Shown here in pieces: positions 27,559 to 35,945 of a stretch of DNA of 64,000 nt. Position 1 is the first letter of the stretch. Each line of letters begins with the position of its first letter. The notes below the pieces were generated by a model, which was not told where the DNA came from, did not search any database, and worked only from the letters and a program-made list of their open reading frames with translations. The position numbers were made by a program, and so were the translations under genes. The DNA comes from CANKJK01 sp040081715 (GTDB lineage: Bacteria > Acidobacteriota > Vicinamibacteria > Vicinamibacterales > UBA2999). The stretch spans positions 62,001 to 126,000 of the forward strand of contig JBEBFY010000002.1 of the NCBI GenBank assembly GCA_040081715.1. Direction: 5' to 3'.

Positions 27559-28536
27559 GTGGTGCCAGCCGTGTCCGGGCCCGTTGTCGCCGTATTGGGC
27601 CCGACCGCCTCCGGCAAGAGTGCGCTTGGCCTGGCGCTGGCGGAGCGGCTCGGGGGCGAGATCATCAACTGCGACTCCACCGCCGTGTACCGCGGGTTCG
27701 ACATCGGCACCGACAAGGTTGGCTTCGATGACCGGCGGGGCATTCCGCACCATCTCATCGATGTCGCGGATCCGGCCACGCCCTACACGGCGGCGCGCTT
27801 TGCCAGAGACGCTGCCGCGTGCATCCGCGAGATTCACGCGCGGGGGCGCATCCCGTTTCTAGTGGGAGGGACGGGGTTCTACTACCGGGCCCTGACGCGG
27901 GGGCTCTTTCCAGGCCCCGCCGCGGACGAGGGGCTCCGTGTCCGGCTGAACCGCGTGGCCGACCGGCGGGGCGTGGAGGCGCTGCACCGCTGGCTGGGAC
28001 GGGTGGATCCGCCCTCCGCCGCACGCGTCATGCCGCGGGACCGGATGCGGCTCGTGCGGGCGATCGAGGTGTACCTGCTGACCGGGCGGGCGCTGACCGC
28101 GCACTTCGAGGCCACCGCATCCCCGATTGCGGACTGCACGGTGGCGGCCCTGGCGCTACGGATTCCAGCGCCGCTGACGGAGGCGCGCGTGGCCCGACGG
28201 GTGGATGCACAGTTTGCCCGCGGAGTCGTGGCCGAGGTGGAGAAGTTGCTCGCGAGCGGTGTGCCGGCTGACGCGAGGCCGTTTGGTGGCCTGGTGTACC
28301 GGCAGATTCTGGAGATGCGGGCGGGGGTCCGTGACGAGTCAGCCACGCGCGCGCTCATCGTGCAGGAGAACCGGCGCTACGCGAGGCGTCAGTTGATCTG
28401 GTTTCGCAAAGAGCCTAATCTTGTGTGGATCGACGGCGCTGGCGAAGCAGCACCGACGCTGGCGTCAGCGCTCGCCATGCTTCGCGCCCGCGGCATTCCC
28501 CAGGAAGGCACCCTGACCCATGGCTCAAGCGACTGA
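27559..28536 (+). CDS. miaA: tRNA dimethylallyltransferase
   Basis: 325 aa. Adds dimethylallyl to A37 of UNN-decoding tRNAs. P-loop GPTASGKSALGLALA, the substrate loop INCDSTAVYRGFDIGTDKV (Asp is the catalytic residue), HHLIDVADP, GGTGFYYRALTRGLFPGP, and the RxxRRQLxWFRK run as NRRYARRQLIWFRKEP. GTG start. The 3' end overlaps hfq by 17 nt, the classical miaA-hfq pairing. Confidence 0.95.
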   Translation: MVPAVSGPVVAVLGPTASGKSALGLALAERLGGEIINCDSTAVYRGFDIGTDKVGFDDRRGIPHHLIDVADPATPYTAARFARDAAACIREIHARGRIPFLVGGTGFYYRALTRGLFPGPAADEGLRVRLNRVADRRGVEALHRWLGRVDPPSAARVMPRDRMRLVRAIEVYLLTGRALTAHFEATASPIADCTVAALALRIPAPLTEARVARRVDAQFARGVVAEVEKLLASGVPADARPFGGLVYRQILEMRAGVRDESATRALIVQENRRYARRQLIWFRKEPNLVWIDGAGEAAPTLASALAMLRARGIPQEGTLTHGSSD

Positions 28537-28783
28537 TACCAAAGCCACTGCCGCACAGCCGAACATTCAGGATGTGTTTCTGAACTACGCCCGTCGCGAA
28601 CGGCTGCCGGTGGTGCTGCATCTGCTCGACGGCCGGTCGTTCGAGGCCCGCATCAAGAACTTCGACCGTTTCGCGATCATCATCGAGGCCGGTGGAGCCG
28701 ACCAGCTCATCTTCAAGCACGCCATCGCGACGATTGACTCGCAGCGGTCGGCGGCGAACTACTTCTCGACGCACCATTCGTAG
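28520..28783 (+). CDS. hfq: RNA chaperone Hfq
   Basis: 87 aa Sm-like protein. Sm1 motif in LPVVLHLLDGRSFEARIKNFDRFAIII and Sm2 in DQLIFKHAIATI (YKHA in E. coli, FKHA here). The N-terminal tail is a little longer than usual and Ala/Thr/Gln rich; the C terminus is very short (ending STHHS), lacking the long acidic tail of gammaproteobacterial Hfq. Translation is coupled to miaA by overlap. Confidence 0.95.
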   Translation: MAQATDTKATAAQPNIQDVFLNYARRERLPVVLHLLDGRSFEARIKNFDRFAIIIEAGGADQLIFKHAIATIDSQRSAANYFSTHHS

Positions 28784-28793
28784 TAATCCGGCG

Positions 28794-29969
28794 GTGTTTT
28801 CCCGCGTCTTCGTCATCGTGCTCGACAGCGCCGGCGTGGGCGAGTTGCCCGATGCCGCGGCCTATGGCGACGAGGGCAGCGATACGCTTGGCAACATGGC
28901 ACACGCCGTGCGGTTGCGCGTGCCGGCGCTGCGATCGCTGGGGCTCGACCGGGTGGCCCGCGTGCCGGGTGGGGAGCCCCTGGTGCCGCGCGGCGCGTTC
29001 GGCCGGATGGCGGAGGCGTCGCCGGGCAAGGACTCCGTGACCGGCCACTGGGAAATGATGGGCATCGTGCTCGACCAGCCGTTCCCTGTGTTCCCGCAGG
29101 GCTTTCCGGCCTCCGTGATGGCGGAGTTCGAGCGCCGGATCGGCCGCGGCACCATCGGGAACGTCGTGGCGTCGGGCACCGTCGTGATCGACGAGCTCGG
29201 CCCCGAGCACCTGCGGACGGGCAAGCCCATCGTCTACACGTCGGCCGACAGCGTCTTCCAGATAGCCGCCCACGAGGGGGTGATTCCCATTGCGGAGCAG
29301 TACCGGATCTGCGAGGTCGCGTTCGACCTCGTCGGGCGCGGGATGGGCGTGGGTCGCGTGATCGCCCGGCCGTTTGTCGGCGCTCCAGGTGCCTTCTCAC
29401 GCACGGCGAACCGCCACGACTATGCGCTCGAACCGTTCACCGAGACGGCGCTCGACAGGCTGACCGCGGCGGCGGTGCCCGTTGTGGCCATCGGCAAAAT
29501 CACGGATCTGTTTGCCGGGCGGGGCATCGGGCGTTCCCTGCATCAGGCCAACGACGGCGAGGGGATGGCGCACTTGAGCACTGCGCTCGACGAGGTGCCC
29601 CTCGGCCTGGTCTTCGCCAACCTGGTGGACTTCGACACGCAGTACGGCCATCGGAACGACGTCGCGGGGTATGCAGCAAATCTTGAACGGTTCGATGCGT
29701 GGCTCGCGCCAGCGCTGGACCGGTTGCGTGGAGACGATCTGCTGGTGATTACCGCCGACCACGGCAACGACCCCACGACGCCCAGTACGGATCACTCGCG
29801 CGAGTACGTCCCGATCTTCGCCGTAGGGCCACGCGTGCCGGCCGGTGTGGACCTGGGCACGCGTGCCACCTTCGCGGACCTGGGCCAGACCCTGGCCGCC
29901 AACTTCGGCGTGCCGGCCCTGCCGCACGGCCTCAGCTTTCTGGAGTTGCTCCATGCCCACCATTCGTGA
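28794..29969 (+). CDS. deoB: Phosphopentomutase
   Basis: 391 aa alkaline-phosphatase-superfamily enzyme that interconverts (deoxy)ribose-1- and -5-phosphate. Metal ligands and active site: VIVLDSAGVGELPDAAAYGDEGSDTLGN (Asp and phosphorylated Thr), KDSVTGHWEMMG, VYTSADSVFQIAAHE, NLVDFDTQYGHRND, TADHGNDPTTPSTDHSREYVP. GTG at 28794 chosen; the longer frame from 28692 is a shadow of hfq. With the nucleoside phosphorylase and kinase at the left edge it suggests active nucleoside salvage. Overlaps dgt by 17 nt. Confidence 0.95.
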   Translation: MFSRVFVIVLDSAGVGELPDAAAYGDEGSDTLGNMAHAVRLRVPALRSLGLDRVARVPGGEPLVPRGAFGRMAEASPGKDSVTGHWEMMGIVLDQPFPVFPQGFPASVMAEFERRIGRGTIGNVVASGTVVIDELGPEHLRTGKPIVYTSADSVFQIAAHEGVIPIAEQYRICEVAFDLVGRGMGVGRVIARPFVGAPGAFSRTANRHDYALEPFTETALDRLTAAAVPVVAIGKITDLFAGRGIGRSLHQANDGEGMAHLSTALDEVPLGLVFANLVDFDTQYGHRNDVAGYAANLERFDAWLAPALDRLRGDDLLVITADHGNDPTTPSTDHSREYVPIFAVGPRVPAGVDLGTRATFADLGQTLAANFGVPALPHGLSFLELLHAHHS

Positions 29970-31008
29970 GGCCTTGGAGATCAGGGAGCGCCAGATTCTG
30001 GCGCCAGAGGCCGCCAAGAGCGCGGAGTCCAAGGGTCGGGTGCGGCCGGAGCCGGAGGATGACGTCAGGCCTGCGTTCCAGCACGACCGAGACCGCATCA
30101 TCCACTGCAAGGCGTTCCGTCGCCTGAAACACAAGACGCAGGTGTTCTTTGCGCCGGCCGGCGATCACTACCGGACGCGGCTGACACACACGCTTGAGGT
30201 GTCGCAGATTGCGCGGACCATTGCCAAGGCCCTGTGGCTGCACGAAGAACTGACCGAGGCGATCGCCCTCGGTCACGATCTCGGACACCCGCCATTCGGG
30301 CACGCGGGTGAGCGCGTGCTCGGGGATCTGGTACCCGGAGGCTTCAACCACTACGTCCAGAGCCTGCGCGTGGTGCAGCGGCTCGAAAATGACGGGCGAG
30401 GATTGAACCTGTCCTGGGAAGTGCTGGACGGCATCGCCCACCACTCAAAGGGCAAGGACGGTGCGCCGGTCGGGCTGCCGCCGGCGAAGCAGTCCGCGAC
30501 GCTGGAAGGCCAGATCATGCGCGTGGCGGATCTGGTCGCCTACGTGAACCACGACATCGAGGATGCGGTGCGGGCAGGGATCCTGCACGAGGAGGATCTG
30601 CCGGCCGGCCCGGTGGCGGTGCTGGGCGGCACGTCATCAGCCCGGATCGGGCGGATGGTCCGGGACGTGGTGCAGGCCACCCAGGGTGGTGGCCTGACCG
30701 AGATCCGCATGAGCGAGCCCGTACTGCAGGCGACGCTCGCCATGCGCCGGTATCTCTTCGAGGCGGTGTACGAGAACGAGGAGGGCACGTCGGAGTTCCG
30801 GAAGGCCACCGGTATTCTGGGCGGCCTTTGGGAGAAGGTGCAGGAGCAGCCGGAGGACTTCCTGGCCGTCCGTGCCATCGAGGCCGACGGGATTGACGTG
30901 GCCACGAAGGACTTCCTGGCGGGCATGACCGACCGGTATGCGGTGGGGCTCTTCGAGCGCCTCTTCATCCCCAAGCCTTGGGTCGGTCCGGTCAGAGAGA
31001 ACGTCTGA
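29953..31008 (+). CDS. dNTP triphosphohydrolase, Dgt-like HD protein
   Basis: 351 aa. HD-domain metal sites: RTRLTHTLEVSQIARTIAKAL, then AIALGHDLGHPPFGHAGER, and later Asp in RVADLVAYVNHDIEDA. The FRRLKHKTQVFFAPAGDHYRTRLTHT block is typical of the shorter dGTPase subfamily (350-380 aa) that cleaves dNTPs to nucleoside and triphosphate. Product nucleosides would feed the phosphorylase/DeoB salvage route. Start at ATG inside the deoB 3' end. Confidence 0.9.
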   Translation: MPTIREALEIRERQILAPEAAKSAESKGRVRPEPEDDVRPAFQHDRDRIIHCKAFRRLKHKTQVFFAPAGDHYRTRLTHTLEVSQIARTIAKALWLHEELTEAIALGHDLGHPPFGHAGERVLGDLVPGGFNHYVQSLRVVQRLENDGRGLNLSWEVLDGIAHHSKGKDGAPVGLPPAKQSATLEGQIMRVADLVAYVNHDIEDAVRAGILHEEDLPAGPVAVLGGTSSARIGRMVRDVVQATQGGGLTEIRMSEPVLQATLAMRRYLFEAVYENEEGTSEFRKATGILGGLWEKVQEQPEDFLAVRAIEADGIDVATKDFLAGMTDRYAVGLFERLFIPKPWVGPVRENV

Positions 31009-31087
31009 TCGCCGTTCGCCAGGCGGGTAGCCGGGATGTCCCGTCCCCGCAAGGGGTTGGCGTTACGGTCTCAGGCCATTCCCACGC

Positions 31088-31093
31088 TATAAT
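31088..31093 (+). promoter_or_regulatory. Putative -10 box (TATAAT) of the yceD-rpmF-fab operon
   Basis: Perfect TATAAT in the 144-nt gap after the dgt-like gene; a weak TTACGG lies 19 nt upstream (31063-31068). A start near 31100 would leave a 50-nt leader whose first bases form the hairpin at 31105-31122. The gap otherwise holds only a small CCCCGCAAGGGG foldback (31045-31056) after the previous gene. Confidence 0.5.
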
Positions 31094-31104
31094 GGCCAGT
31101 CTGC

Positions 31105-31122
31105 CCGCCCCCCGAGGGGCGG
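31105..31122 (+). promoter_or_regulatory. 5'-leader hairpin of the yceD-rpmF operon
   Basis: CCGCCCC (31105-31111) pairs perfectly with GGGGCGG (31116-31122) around a CCGA loop, right at the predicted mRNA 5' end. A stem there would protect the transcript from 5'-end-dependent decay; a regulatory role is only a guess. Confidence 0.4.
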
Positions 31123-31152
31123 CGCAGTGCTGACCATCATGCGCGAACTATC

Positions 31153-31677
31153 ATGCTGCTGGACCTGACCCGTATCCGAAGGGCGACTGACGAACTTGAT
31201 CGCACGATCGAGCCGTCAGGCTTGCCCCAGGAAGGGGAGGCGTATCGGGTCGTGGCACCGGTGCACCTGCGCTGCGGGATTCACAAGGATCACGCCCGGT
31301 TCCGGCTGACCGGAAGTGTGACCGGCGAGATGGAACTGGACTGCAGCCGGTGCCTGGAGCCGTACCGGCTTCCGGTGAAGATGTCCTTCGACCACCGGTA
31401 CCTTCCGCTGACGGAATCGTCGGCTGAGGAGGAAAAGGAAGTCGAAGAGGATGACTTGGAGGTCAGTTTCTACCGGGACGATCAGATCGACCTGGCGGAA
31501 CTGGTCCGCGAGCAGTTCTACCTGGCGCTTCCGATGAAGCCGTTGTGCGCCGAGGACTGCAAGGGTCTGTGCCCCCAGTGCGGCACGAACCTGAACCTGG
31601 CACGCTGCGGCTGTGCCCAGGTCTGGGAGGATTCACGATTGGCCGCGCTGAAGTCGATAACGAACAACCATGCCTAA
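31153..31677 (+). CDS. yceD: DUF177/YceD family protein, 23S rRNA accumulation
   Basis: 174 aa. Central DCSRCLEPYRLPV motif and the C-terminal metal-binding-like run CAEDCKGLCPQCGTNLNLARCGC, both standard for YceD. Known: YceD/DUF177 is needed for 23S rRNA accumulation in plants and E. coli and is nearly always encoded before rpmF. An acidic stretch (SSAEEEKEVEEDDLE, about residues 90-104) sits in the middle. It overlaps rpmF by 8 nt. Confidence 0.9.
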   Translation: MLLDLTRIRRATDELDRTIEPSGLPQEGEAYRVVAPVHLRCGIHKDHARFRLTGSVTGEMELDCSRCLEPYRLPVKMSFDHRYLPLTESSAEEEKEVEEDDLEVSFYRDDQIDLAELVREQFYLALPMKPLCAEDCKGLCPQCGTNLNLARCGCAQVWEDSRLAALKSITNNHA

Positions 31678-31852
31678 TCCAAAACGCCGACACTCGAAGA
31701 CCCGTACCGCCAAGCGGCGCACGCACGACGCGCTGACCCCGGCGACCACTAACTTCTGCCCCCAGTGCAAGGAGCCGAAGGCCCCGCACCAGGTGTGCCC
31801 GCATTGCGGTTTCTACCGCGAGCGTCAGGTCCGCCCGGTCGACGAAGAATAG
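31670..31852 (+). CDS. rpmF: 50S ribosomal protein L32
   Basis: 60 aa. Basic N terminus PNPKRRHSKTRTAKRRTHDA and a zinc ribbon CPQCKEPKAPHQVCPHCGFYR with all four cysteines, so the zinc-binding (C+) form. Co-translated with yceD. In many genomes plsX and fabH come next; here fabD follows after 12 nt. Confidence 0.97.
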   Translation: MPNPKRRHSKTRTAKRRTHDALTPATTNFCPQCKEPKAPHQVCPHCGFYRERQVRPVDEE

Positions 31853-31864
31853 CCTCCAGCCCGC

Positions 31865-32791
31865 ATGATTGCGTGCGTGTTCCCAGGCCAGGGGTCACAG
31901 AAGGTCGGGATGGGACGGGCCTTGGCCGAGGCGTTTCCCGAAGCGCGGGCTGTGTTCGATGAAGCCGATGCGTCCCTGCCTGGGCTGCGGCGGATCATCT
32001 TCGAGGGCCCAGCCGAGGAACTGACGCTGACCGAAAACACCCAGCCAGCCATCCTCACGGTCAGTACAGCGGCGTTTCGCGTGCTGGCCGCGCGCGGGCT
32101 TCGGCCCGCGTTCGTGGCAGGCCACAGCCTCGGGGAGTACTCCGCCAACGTGGCGGCCGGAACGTTCGCATTCGGGGATGCCGTGCGGCTGGTCCGCAAC
32201 CGCGGCCGCTATATGCAGGAGGCCGTGCCGGTGGGCGAGGGCGCCATGGCGGCCGTCCTGGGCCTGGACGAGCCGGGGGTCGCGACGGCCTGCGCCGAAG
32301 CCGCGCAGGGCGACGTCGTGTCTCCTGCCAACATCAACGGCGGCGGGCAGGTGGTGATTGCGGGCACGAAAGCGGCCGTCGCGCGGGCGGGCGAAGCTGC
32401 CAGGGCCCGTGGGGCCCGACGCGTGCTGCCGCTGCCGGTCAGTGCGCCGTTTCATTGCGCACTGATGCAGCCAGCGGCGGATCGGCTGGCGCCGGAGCTG
32501 CGGGCCGTGGCGGCCGTACAGCCGGCGGTGCCGGTCGTGGCCAACGTCGATGCGGAGCCGAGGGCGGATGCGGCCTCGGCCATCGACGCGCTGGTCCGGC
32601 AGGTGGTGGCGCCTGTGCGATGGGAAGCGGTGGTGCGGCGTCTGGCGGCACTGGGCGTCACGACCTTTATCGAGGTGGGGCCGGGCACGGTGCTCTCTGG
32701 GCTGATCCGGAAGATCATTCCGGGGGCGACCGCGGTCAGCTTCGCGGAGCCTGGGGACCTCGCCGGCGTGGAAGCCGTGCTCGAAGCCTGA
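31865..32791 (+). CDS. fabD: Malonyl-CoA:ACP transacylase
   Basis: 308 aa. Loads malonate onto ACP for fatty acid synthesis. FPGQGSQKVGMGRALAE at the N terminus, active-site GHSLGEYSA (Ser88) and the second catalytic His in LPVSAPFHCALMQPAA. Arg that binds malonate lies in the RNRGRYMQEAVP segment. Starts 12 nt after rpmF. Confidence 0.96.
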   Translation: MIACVFPGQGSQKVGMGRALAEAFPEARAVFDEADASLPGLRRIIFEGPAEELTLTENTQPAILTVSTAAFRVLAARGLRPAFVAGHSLGEYSANVAAGTFAFGDAVRLVRNRGRYMQEAVPVGEGAMAAVLGLDEPGVATACAEAAQGDVVSPANINGGGQVVIAGTKAAVARAGEAARARGARRVLPLPVSAPFHCALMQPAADRLAPELRAVAAVQPAVPVVANVDAEPRADAASAIDALVRQVVAPVRWEAVVRRLAALGVTTFIEVGPGTVLSGLIRKIIPGATAVSFAEPGDLAGVEAVLEA

Positions 32792-32806
32792 GGCTCAGGG
32801 ACGACG

Positions 32807-33547
32807 ATGTTTGAGCTGACCGGCAAGATTGCGATCGTGACAGGGGCGTCGCGCGGCATCGGCCGGGGTATCGCGATGGCACTGGCGGCCCGCGGGGCCG
32901 TGGTCGTGGCCGCGGCCCGGGGTGAGAACGCTGCGGGCACCGTGGCCGATATCGTGGCGGCCGGGGGCACGGCAGAAGCGGCTGCAGTGGACGTGACCGA
33001 CAGTGACAGCGTCATGGCGCTGATGGCCGGCACCGTCGAGCGGCACGGGCGGATCGACATTTTGGTGAACAACGCCGGGGTCGCGCGCGACCAACTGGTG
33101 CTCCGGATGAAACGCGACGACTGGGACAGCGTGATTGCGGCTAACCTGACGGGGGCGTTTCTGTGCGCCCAGGCGGCGGTGAAGACGATGGTCCGCCAGC
33201 GGGGCGGCCGGATCATCAGCATCAGTTCCGTCGTAGGGCAGATGGGCAATGCCGGGCAGGTGAACTACGCGGCGTCGAAAGCGGGCCTCATCGGCCTGAC
33301 TAAGGCGCTGGCGAAGGAAGTGGCGTCGCGCGGAATCACGGTGAATGCCGTGACCCCTGGGCTGATTGACACCGACATGACCAGGGCCATTACAGACAAG
33401 GCCCAGGACAACTGGTCAGGTCAGATTCCGCTGGGGCGGATTGGTACGGCGGCTGATGTGGCCGCAGCGGTGTGTTTCCTGGCGTCGGATGAGGCGTCGT
33501 ATATTACTGGACACGTACTCGCCGTCAACGGCGGCATGTACATGTAG
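32807..33547 (+). CDS. fabG: 3-oxoacyl-ACP reductase
   Basis: 246 aa short-chain dehydrogenase. Cofactor motif TGASRGIGRGIAMALAARGA, NNAGVARDQLVLRMK, catalytic Ser in ISSVVGQMGNAGQ, Tyr and Lys in NYAASKAGLIGLTK, and the C-terminal YITGHVLAVNGGMYM typical of FabG. Reduces 3-ketoacyl-ACP with NADPH. Ends 9 nt before acpP, whose AGGAGG ribosome site overlaps the fabG stop. Confidence 0.96.
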   Translation: MFELTGKIAIVTGASRGIGRGIAMALAARGAVVVAAARGENAAGTVADIVAAGGTAEAAAVDVTDSDSVMALMAGTVERHGRIDILVNNAGVARDQLVLRMKRDDWDSVIAANLTGAFLCAQAAVKTMVRQRGGRIISISSVVGQMGNAGQVNYAASKAGLIGLTKALAKEVASRGITVNAVTPGLIDTDMTRAITDKAQDNWSGQIPLGRIGTAADVAAAVCFLASDEASYITGHVLAVNGGMYM

Positions 33548-33556
33548 GAGGACCGG

Positions 33557-33799
33557 ATGGCGGTTGCAGACAAGGTCAAGGGCATCATCGTGGAACAGCT
33601 CGGCGTGGACGAGGAAGAAGTGACCGCGGACGCGTCCTTCGTGGACGACCTCGGTGCCGACTCGCTCGACACGGTGGAACTGGTCATGGCGTTCGAAGAG
33701 GAGTTCGGTATCGAGATTCCGGACGAGGACGCCGAGAAGATCACGCGCGTCAAGGAAGCCATCGATTACATCGAGGCGCACGCCAAGGGCAAGAAGTAG
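33557..33799 (+). CDS. acpP: Acyl carrier protein
   Basis: 80 aa acidic four-helix protein. The phosphopantetheine serine is Ser36 in FVDDLGADSLDTVELVMAFE. Strong ribosome site (TAGGAGGACC) directly upstream, matching the high expression expected for ACP. Carries acyl chains for FabD/G/F here and for the FabZ-LpxA fusion. Confidence 0.97.
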   Translation: MAVADKVKGIIVEQLGVDEEEVTADASFVDDLGADSLDTVELVMAFEEEFGIEIPDEDAEKITRVKEAIDYIEAHAKGKK

Positions 33800-33829
33800 C
33801 CGTCGAACGGGCGGCGGATCGGAGGGGTC

Positions 33830-35071
33830 GTGCAGAGGCGGGTCGTCATCACAGGCATCGGGCTGGTGTCCGCATTGGGCATCGGCACCCGTCAGAATTG
33901 GGACGCGCTGGTCACGGGTACCAGCGGCGTCTCCCGTATCACCCGTTTCGACGCCGGCACCTGCGCGGCGCAGATTGCCGCGGAGGTGCGGGACTTCGAC
34001 CCGCTCCGGTGGGTTGAGAAGAAGGAGGTCAAGAAGATGGACCTCTTCATCCAGTACGCGATTGCCGCCGCGCAATTCGCGATGGATGATTCGGGGCTTC
34101 CGATTACGGGCGCCAATGCCACCGAGGTCGGCGCCTTCATCGGCTCCGGCATCGGCGGTTTCAGCACCATCGAGCGCGAACACATCTCCCTGCTCGAGGG
34201 TGGACCCCGCAAGATTTCCCCCTTCTTTATCCCGTCGGCCATCATCAACCTGGCCGCCGGACAGGTGTCGATCCGGTTCGGGGCCAAGGGCCCGAACCTG
34301 GCCACCTGCACCGCCTGCTCGGCGTCGGCGCACGCCGTGGGCGAGTCCTTCGAGATCATCAAGCGTGGGGACGCGATCGCGATGATCGCGGGCGGGTCCG
34401 AGGCGGCCATTACGCCCATGAGCGTGGGTGGGTTTGCCGCGATGCGGGCCCTCTCCACTCGGAACGACGCCCCCGACAAGGCTTGCCGTCCCTTTGACAA
34501 GGATCGTGACGGATTCATCATCGGCGAGGGAGCCGGGGTGCTGGTGCTCGAGGAACTCGAGCACGCGGTAAACCGGGGTGCCCCCATCTACGCCGAGATC
34601 GCGGGTTACGGTCTCTCCGGCGACGCTTACCACATCACGGCGCCCTCCGAGGACGCCGATGGCGGCCGGCGCGTGATGGCGATGGCCCTGAGGAAGGCGG
34701 GCGTGCGGCCTGATGAGGTGGACTACATCAACGCCCACGGCACGTCCACCCCGCACAACGACCGACTGGAGACCCTGGCGATCAAGCGCTGCTTCGGTGA
34801 GCACGCCACCACGCTCGCTATTTCCTCGACCAAGTCGATGACGGGGCACCTCCTCGGTGGCGCCGGTGGCCTCGAAGCCGGGATCACAGCGCTGGCGGTG
34901 TACCACCAGCTGGCTCCGCCGACGATCAACCTGGAGAACCCGGACCCGGACTGCGACCTGGACTACGTGCCGAAGGTCAGCCGGCCGATGCCGATCCGGT
35001 ATGCGATGTCGAACTCCTTCGGCTTCGGCGGCACCAATGCGGCGCTGCTCTTGAAGCGCTACGAAGCGTAG
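33830..35071 (+). CDS. fabF: 3-oxoacyl-ACP synthase II
   Basis: 413 aa condensing enzyme. Active-site Cys in ATCTACSASAHAVGE, His in NAHGTSTPHND and in MTGHLLGGAGGLEA, and the closing NSFGFGGTNAALLLKR. GTG start with GGAGGGG (33821-33827) 2-3 nt upstream of it; an in-frame alternative is not obvious. Last gene of the fab run; fabH, fabI and plsX are not in the window. Confidence 0.95.
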   Translation: MQRRVVITGIGLVSALGIGTRQNWDALVTGTSGVSRITRFDAGTCAAQIAAEVRDFDPLRWVEKKEVKKMDLFIQYAIAAAQFAMDDSGLPITGANATEVGAFIGSGIGGFSTIEREHISLLEGGPRKISPFFIPSAIINLAAGQVSIRFGAKGPNLATCTACSASAHAVGESFEIIKRGDAIAMIAGGSEAAITPMSVGGFAAMRALSTRNDAPDKACRPFDKDRDGFIIGEGAGVLVLEELEHAVNRGAPIYAEIAGYGLSGDAYHITAPSEDADGGRRVMAMALRKAGVRPDEVDYINAHGTSTPHNDRLETLAIKRCFGEHATTLAISSTKSMTGHLLGGAGGLEAGITALAVYHQLAPPTINLENPDPDCDLDYVPKVSRPMPIRYAMSNSFGFGGTNAALLLKRYEA

Positions 35072-35092
35072 GGGTGTCAGTCAGTAACCTGC

Positions 35093-35142
35093 CACAGGTC
35101 GCCTGGCGCTTCGCGGGCGTCGATCCAAGGCGCTGACCTGTG
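35093..35142 (+). terminator. Long structured element between fabF and etfB
   Basis: CACAGGTC (35093-35100) pairs with GACCTGTG (35135-35142); the stem continues after a 3-nt bulge with GCCT (35101-35104) to AGGC (35128-35131), enclosing a further CGC-TTC-GCG mini-hairpin. No T-run follows. It could end the fab transcript or belong to the etf leader. A second hairpin, CTGGCC/GGCC(C)AG at 35159-35175, follows just before etfB. Confidence 0.45.
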
Positions 35143-35183
35143 CGAGAATTGCCAAAGTCTGGCCTGAAGGCCCAGCTCACATT

Positions 35184-35945
35184 ATGAAAATTGCGGTTTG
35201 CATCAAACAGGTCCCCACGCGGGAGTGGCAGCCACGGCTGACCGACAACCGGGCGTGGGTGCGGGAAGACGACGTCAGTTACGAGATGAATGAGCCGGAT
35301 GCCTACGCGCTCGAGGAGTCGCTGCGGCTGCGCGAGAAGCACGGCGGGGAAGTGGTCGTCTGCTCGGCCGGCCCGGTCCGTGTGGAAAAGGTGATTCGCG
35401 AGGCCCTGGCCCGCGGCGCCGATCGGGCGATCCACGTCGAGGCCGACGTGCTCGGGGCGGCGGATGCTTTCATGGTGGCCGATGCGCTGGCGCCTGCGAT
35501 GCAGGCCGAGTCGTTTGACCTGGTGCTCACCGGACTGCAGTCTGACGATCAGGGGCACGCCCAGATGGGTGTGGCGCTGGCGGAACGCCTCGGTATCCCG
35601 CACTCGACGATCATCATGGAAGTGCAGGTCGAGTCCGGCGCCCTGCGCATCAAGCGCGAGCTTGAAGGCGGATGGTTCCAGTGGATCGGGATGCCCCTGC
35701 CGGCCCTCATCACCATCCAGAGCGGCATCAACCAGCTCCGCTATGCCACCCTCAAGGGCATCATGGCCGCCAAGAAGAAGGAGATCCGCAAGGTGGCGTT
35801 GCCCGAAGGCGTGACGGCGTCGCAGACAATTGTCGGACTCGCGGTGCCCACCAAGAACAAGCAGACCCAGATGATTACCGGCTCACCGGCCGACGTCGCG
35901 AAGGAGCTGGTCCGCCGGCTGCGCGAAGAAGCGAGGGCCCTGTGA
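35184..35945 (+). CDS. etfB: Electron transfer flavoprotein, beta subunit
   Basis: 253 aa. N terminus MKIAVCIKQVPTREW, the AMP-binding region with DLVLTGLQSDDQGHAQMGVALAERLGI (family QxxDxDxxQxGxxLAExLG), and the conserved ITIQSGINQLRYATLKGIMAAKKKEI (docking loop). Forms the FAD/AMP heterodimer with EtfA. No Shine-Dalgarno sequence is visible before the ATG; a hairpin ends 8 nt upstream. Overlaps etfA (GTGA). Confidence 0.94.
   Translation: MKIAVCIKQVPTREWQPRLTDNRAWVREDDVSYEMNEPDAYALEESLRLREKHGGEVVVCSAGPVRVEKVIREALARGADRAIHVEADVLGAADAFMVADALAPAMQAESFDLVLTGLQSDDQGHAQMGVALAERLGIPHSTIIMEVQVESGALRIKRELEGGWFQWIGMPLPALITIQSGINQLRYATLKGIMAAKKKEIRKVALPEGVTASQTIVGLAVPTKNKQTQMITGSPADVAKELVRRLREEARAL

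Noticed and set aside
31009..31152. Non-coding RNA gene in the 144-nt gap before yceD
   Set aside because: The two small foldbacks and TATAAT are explained as 3' end and promoter/leader of adjacent genes; nothing resembles a known ncRNA family such as 6S, SRP or RNase P.
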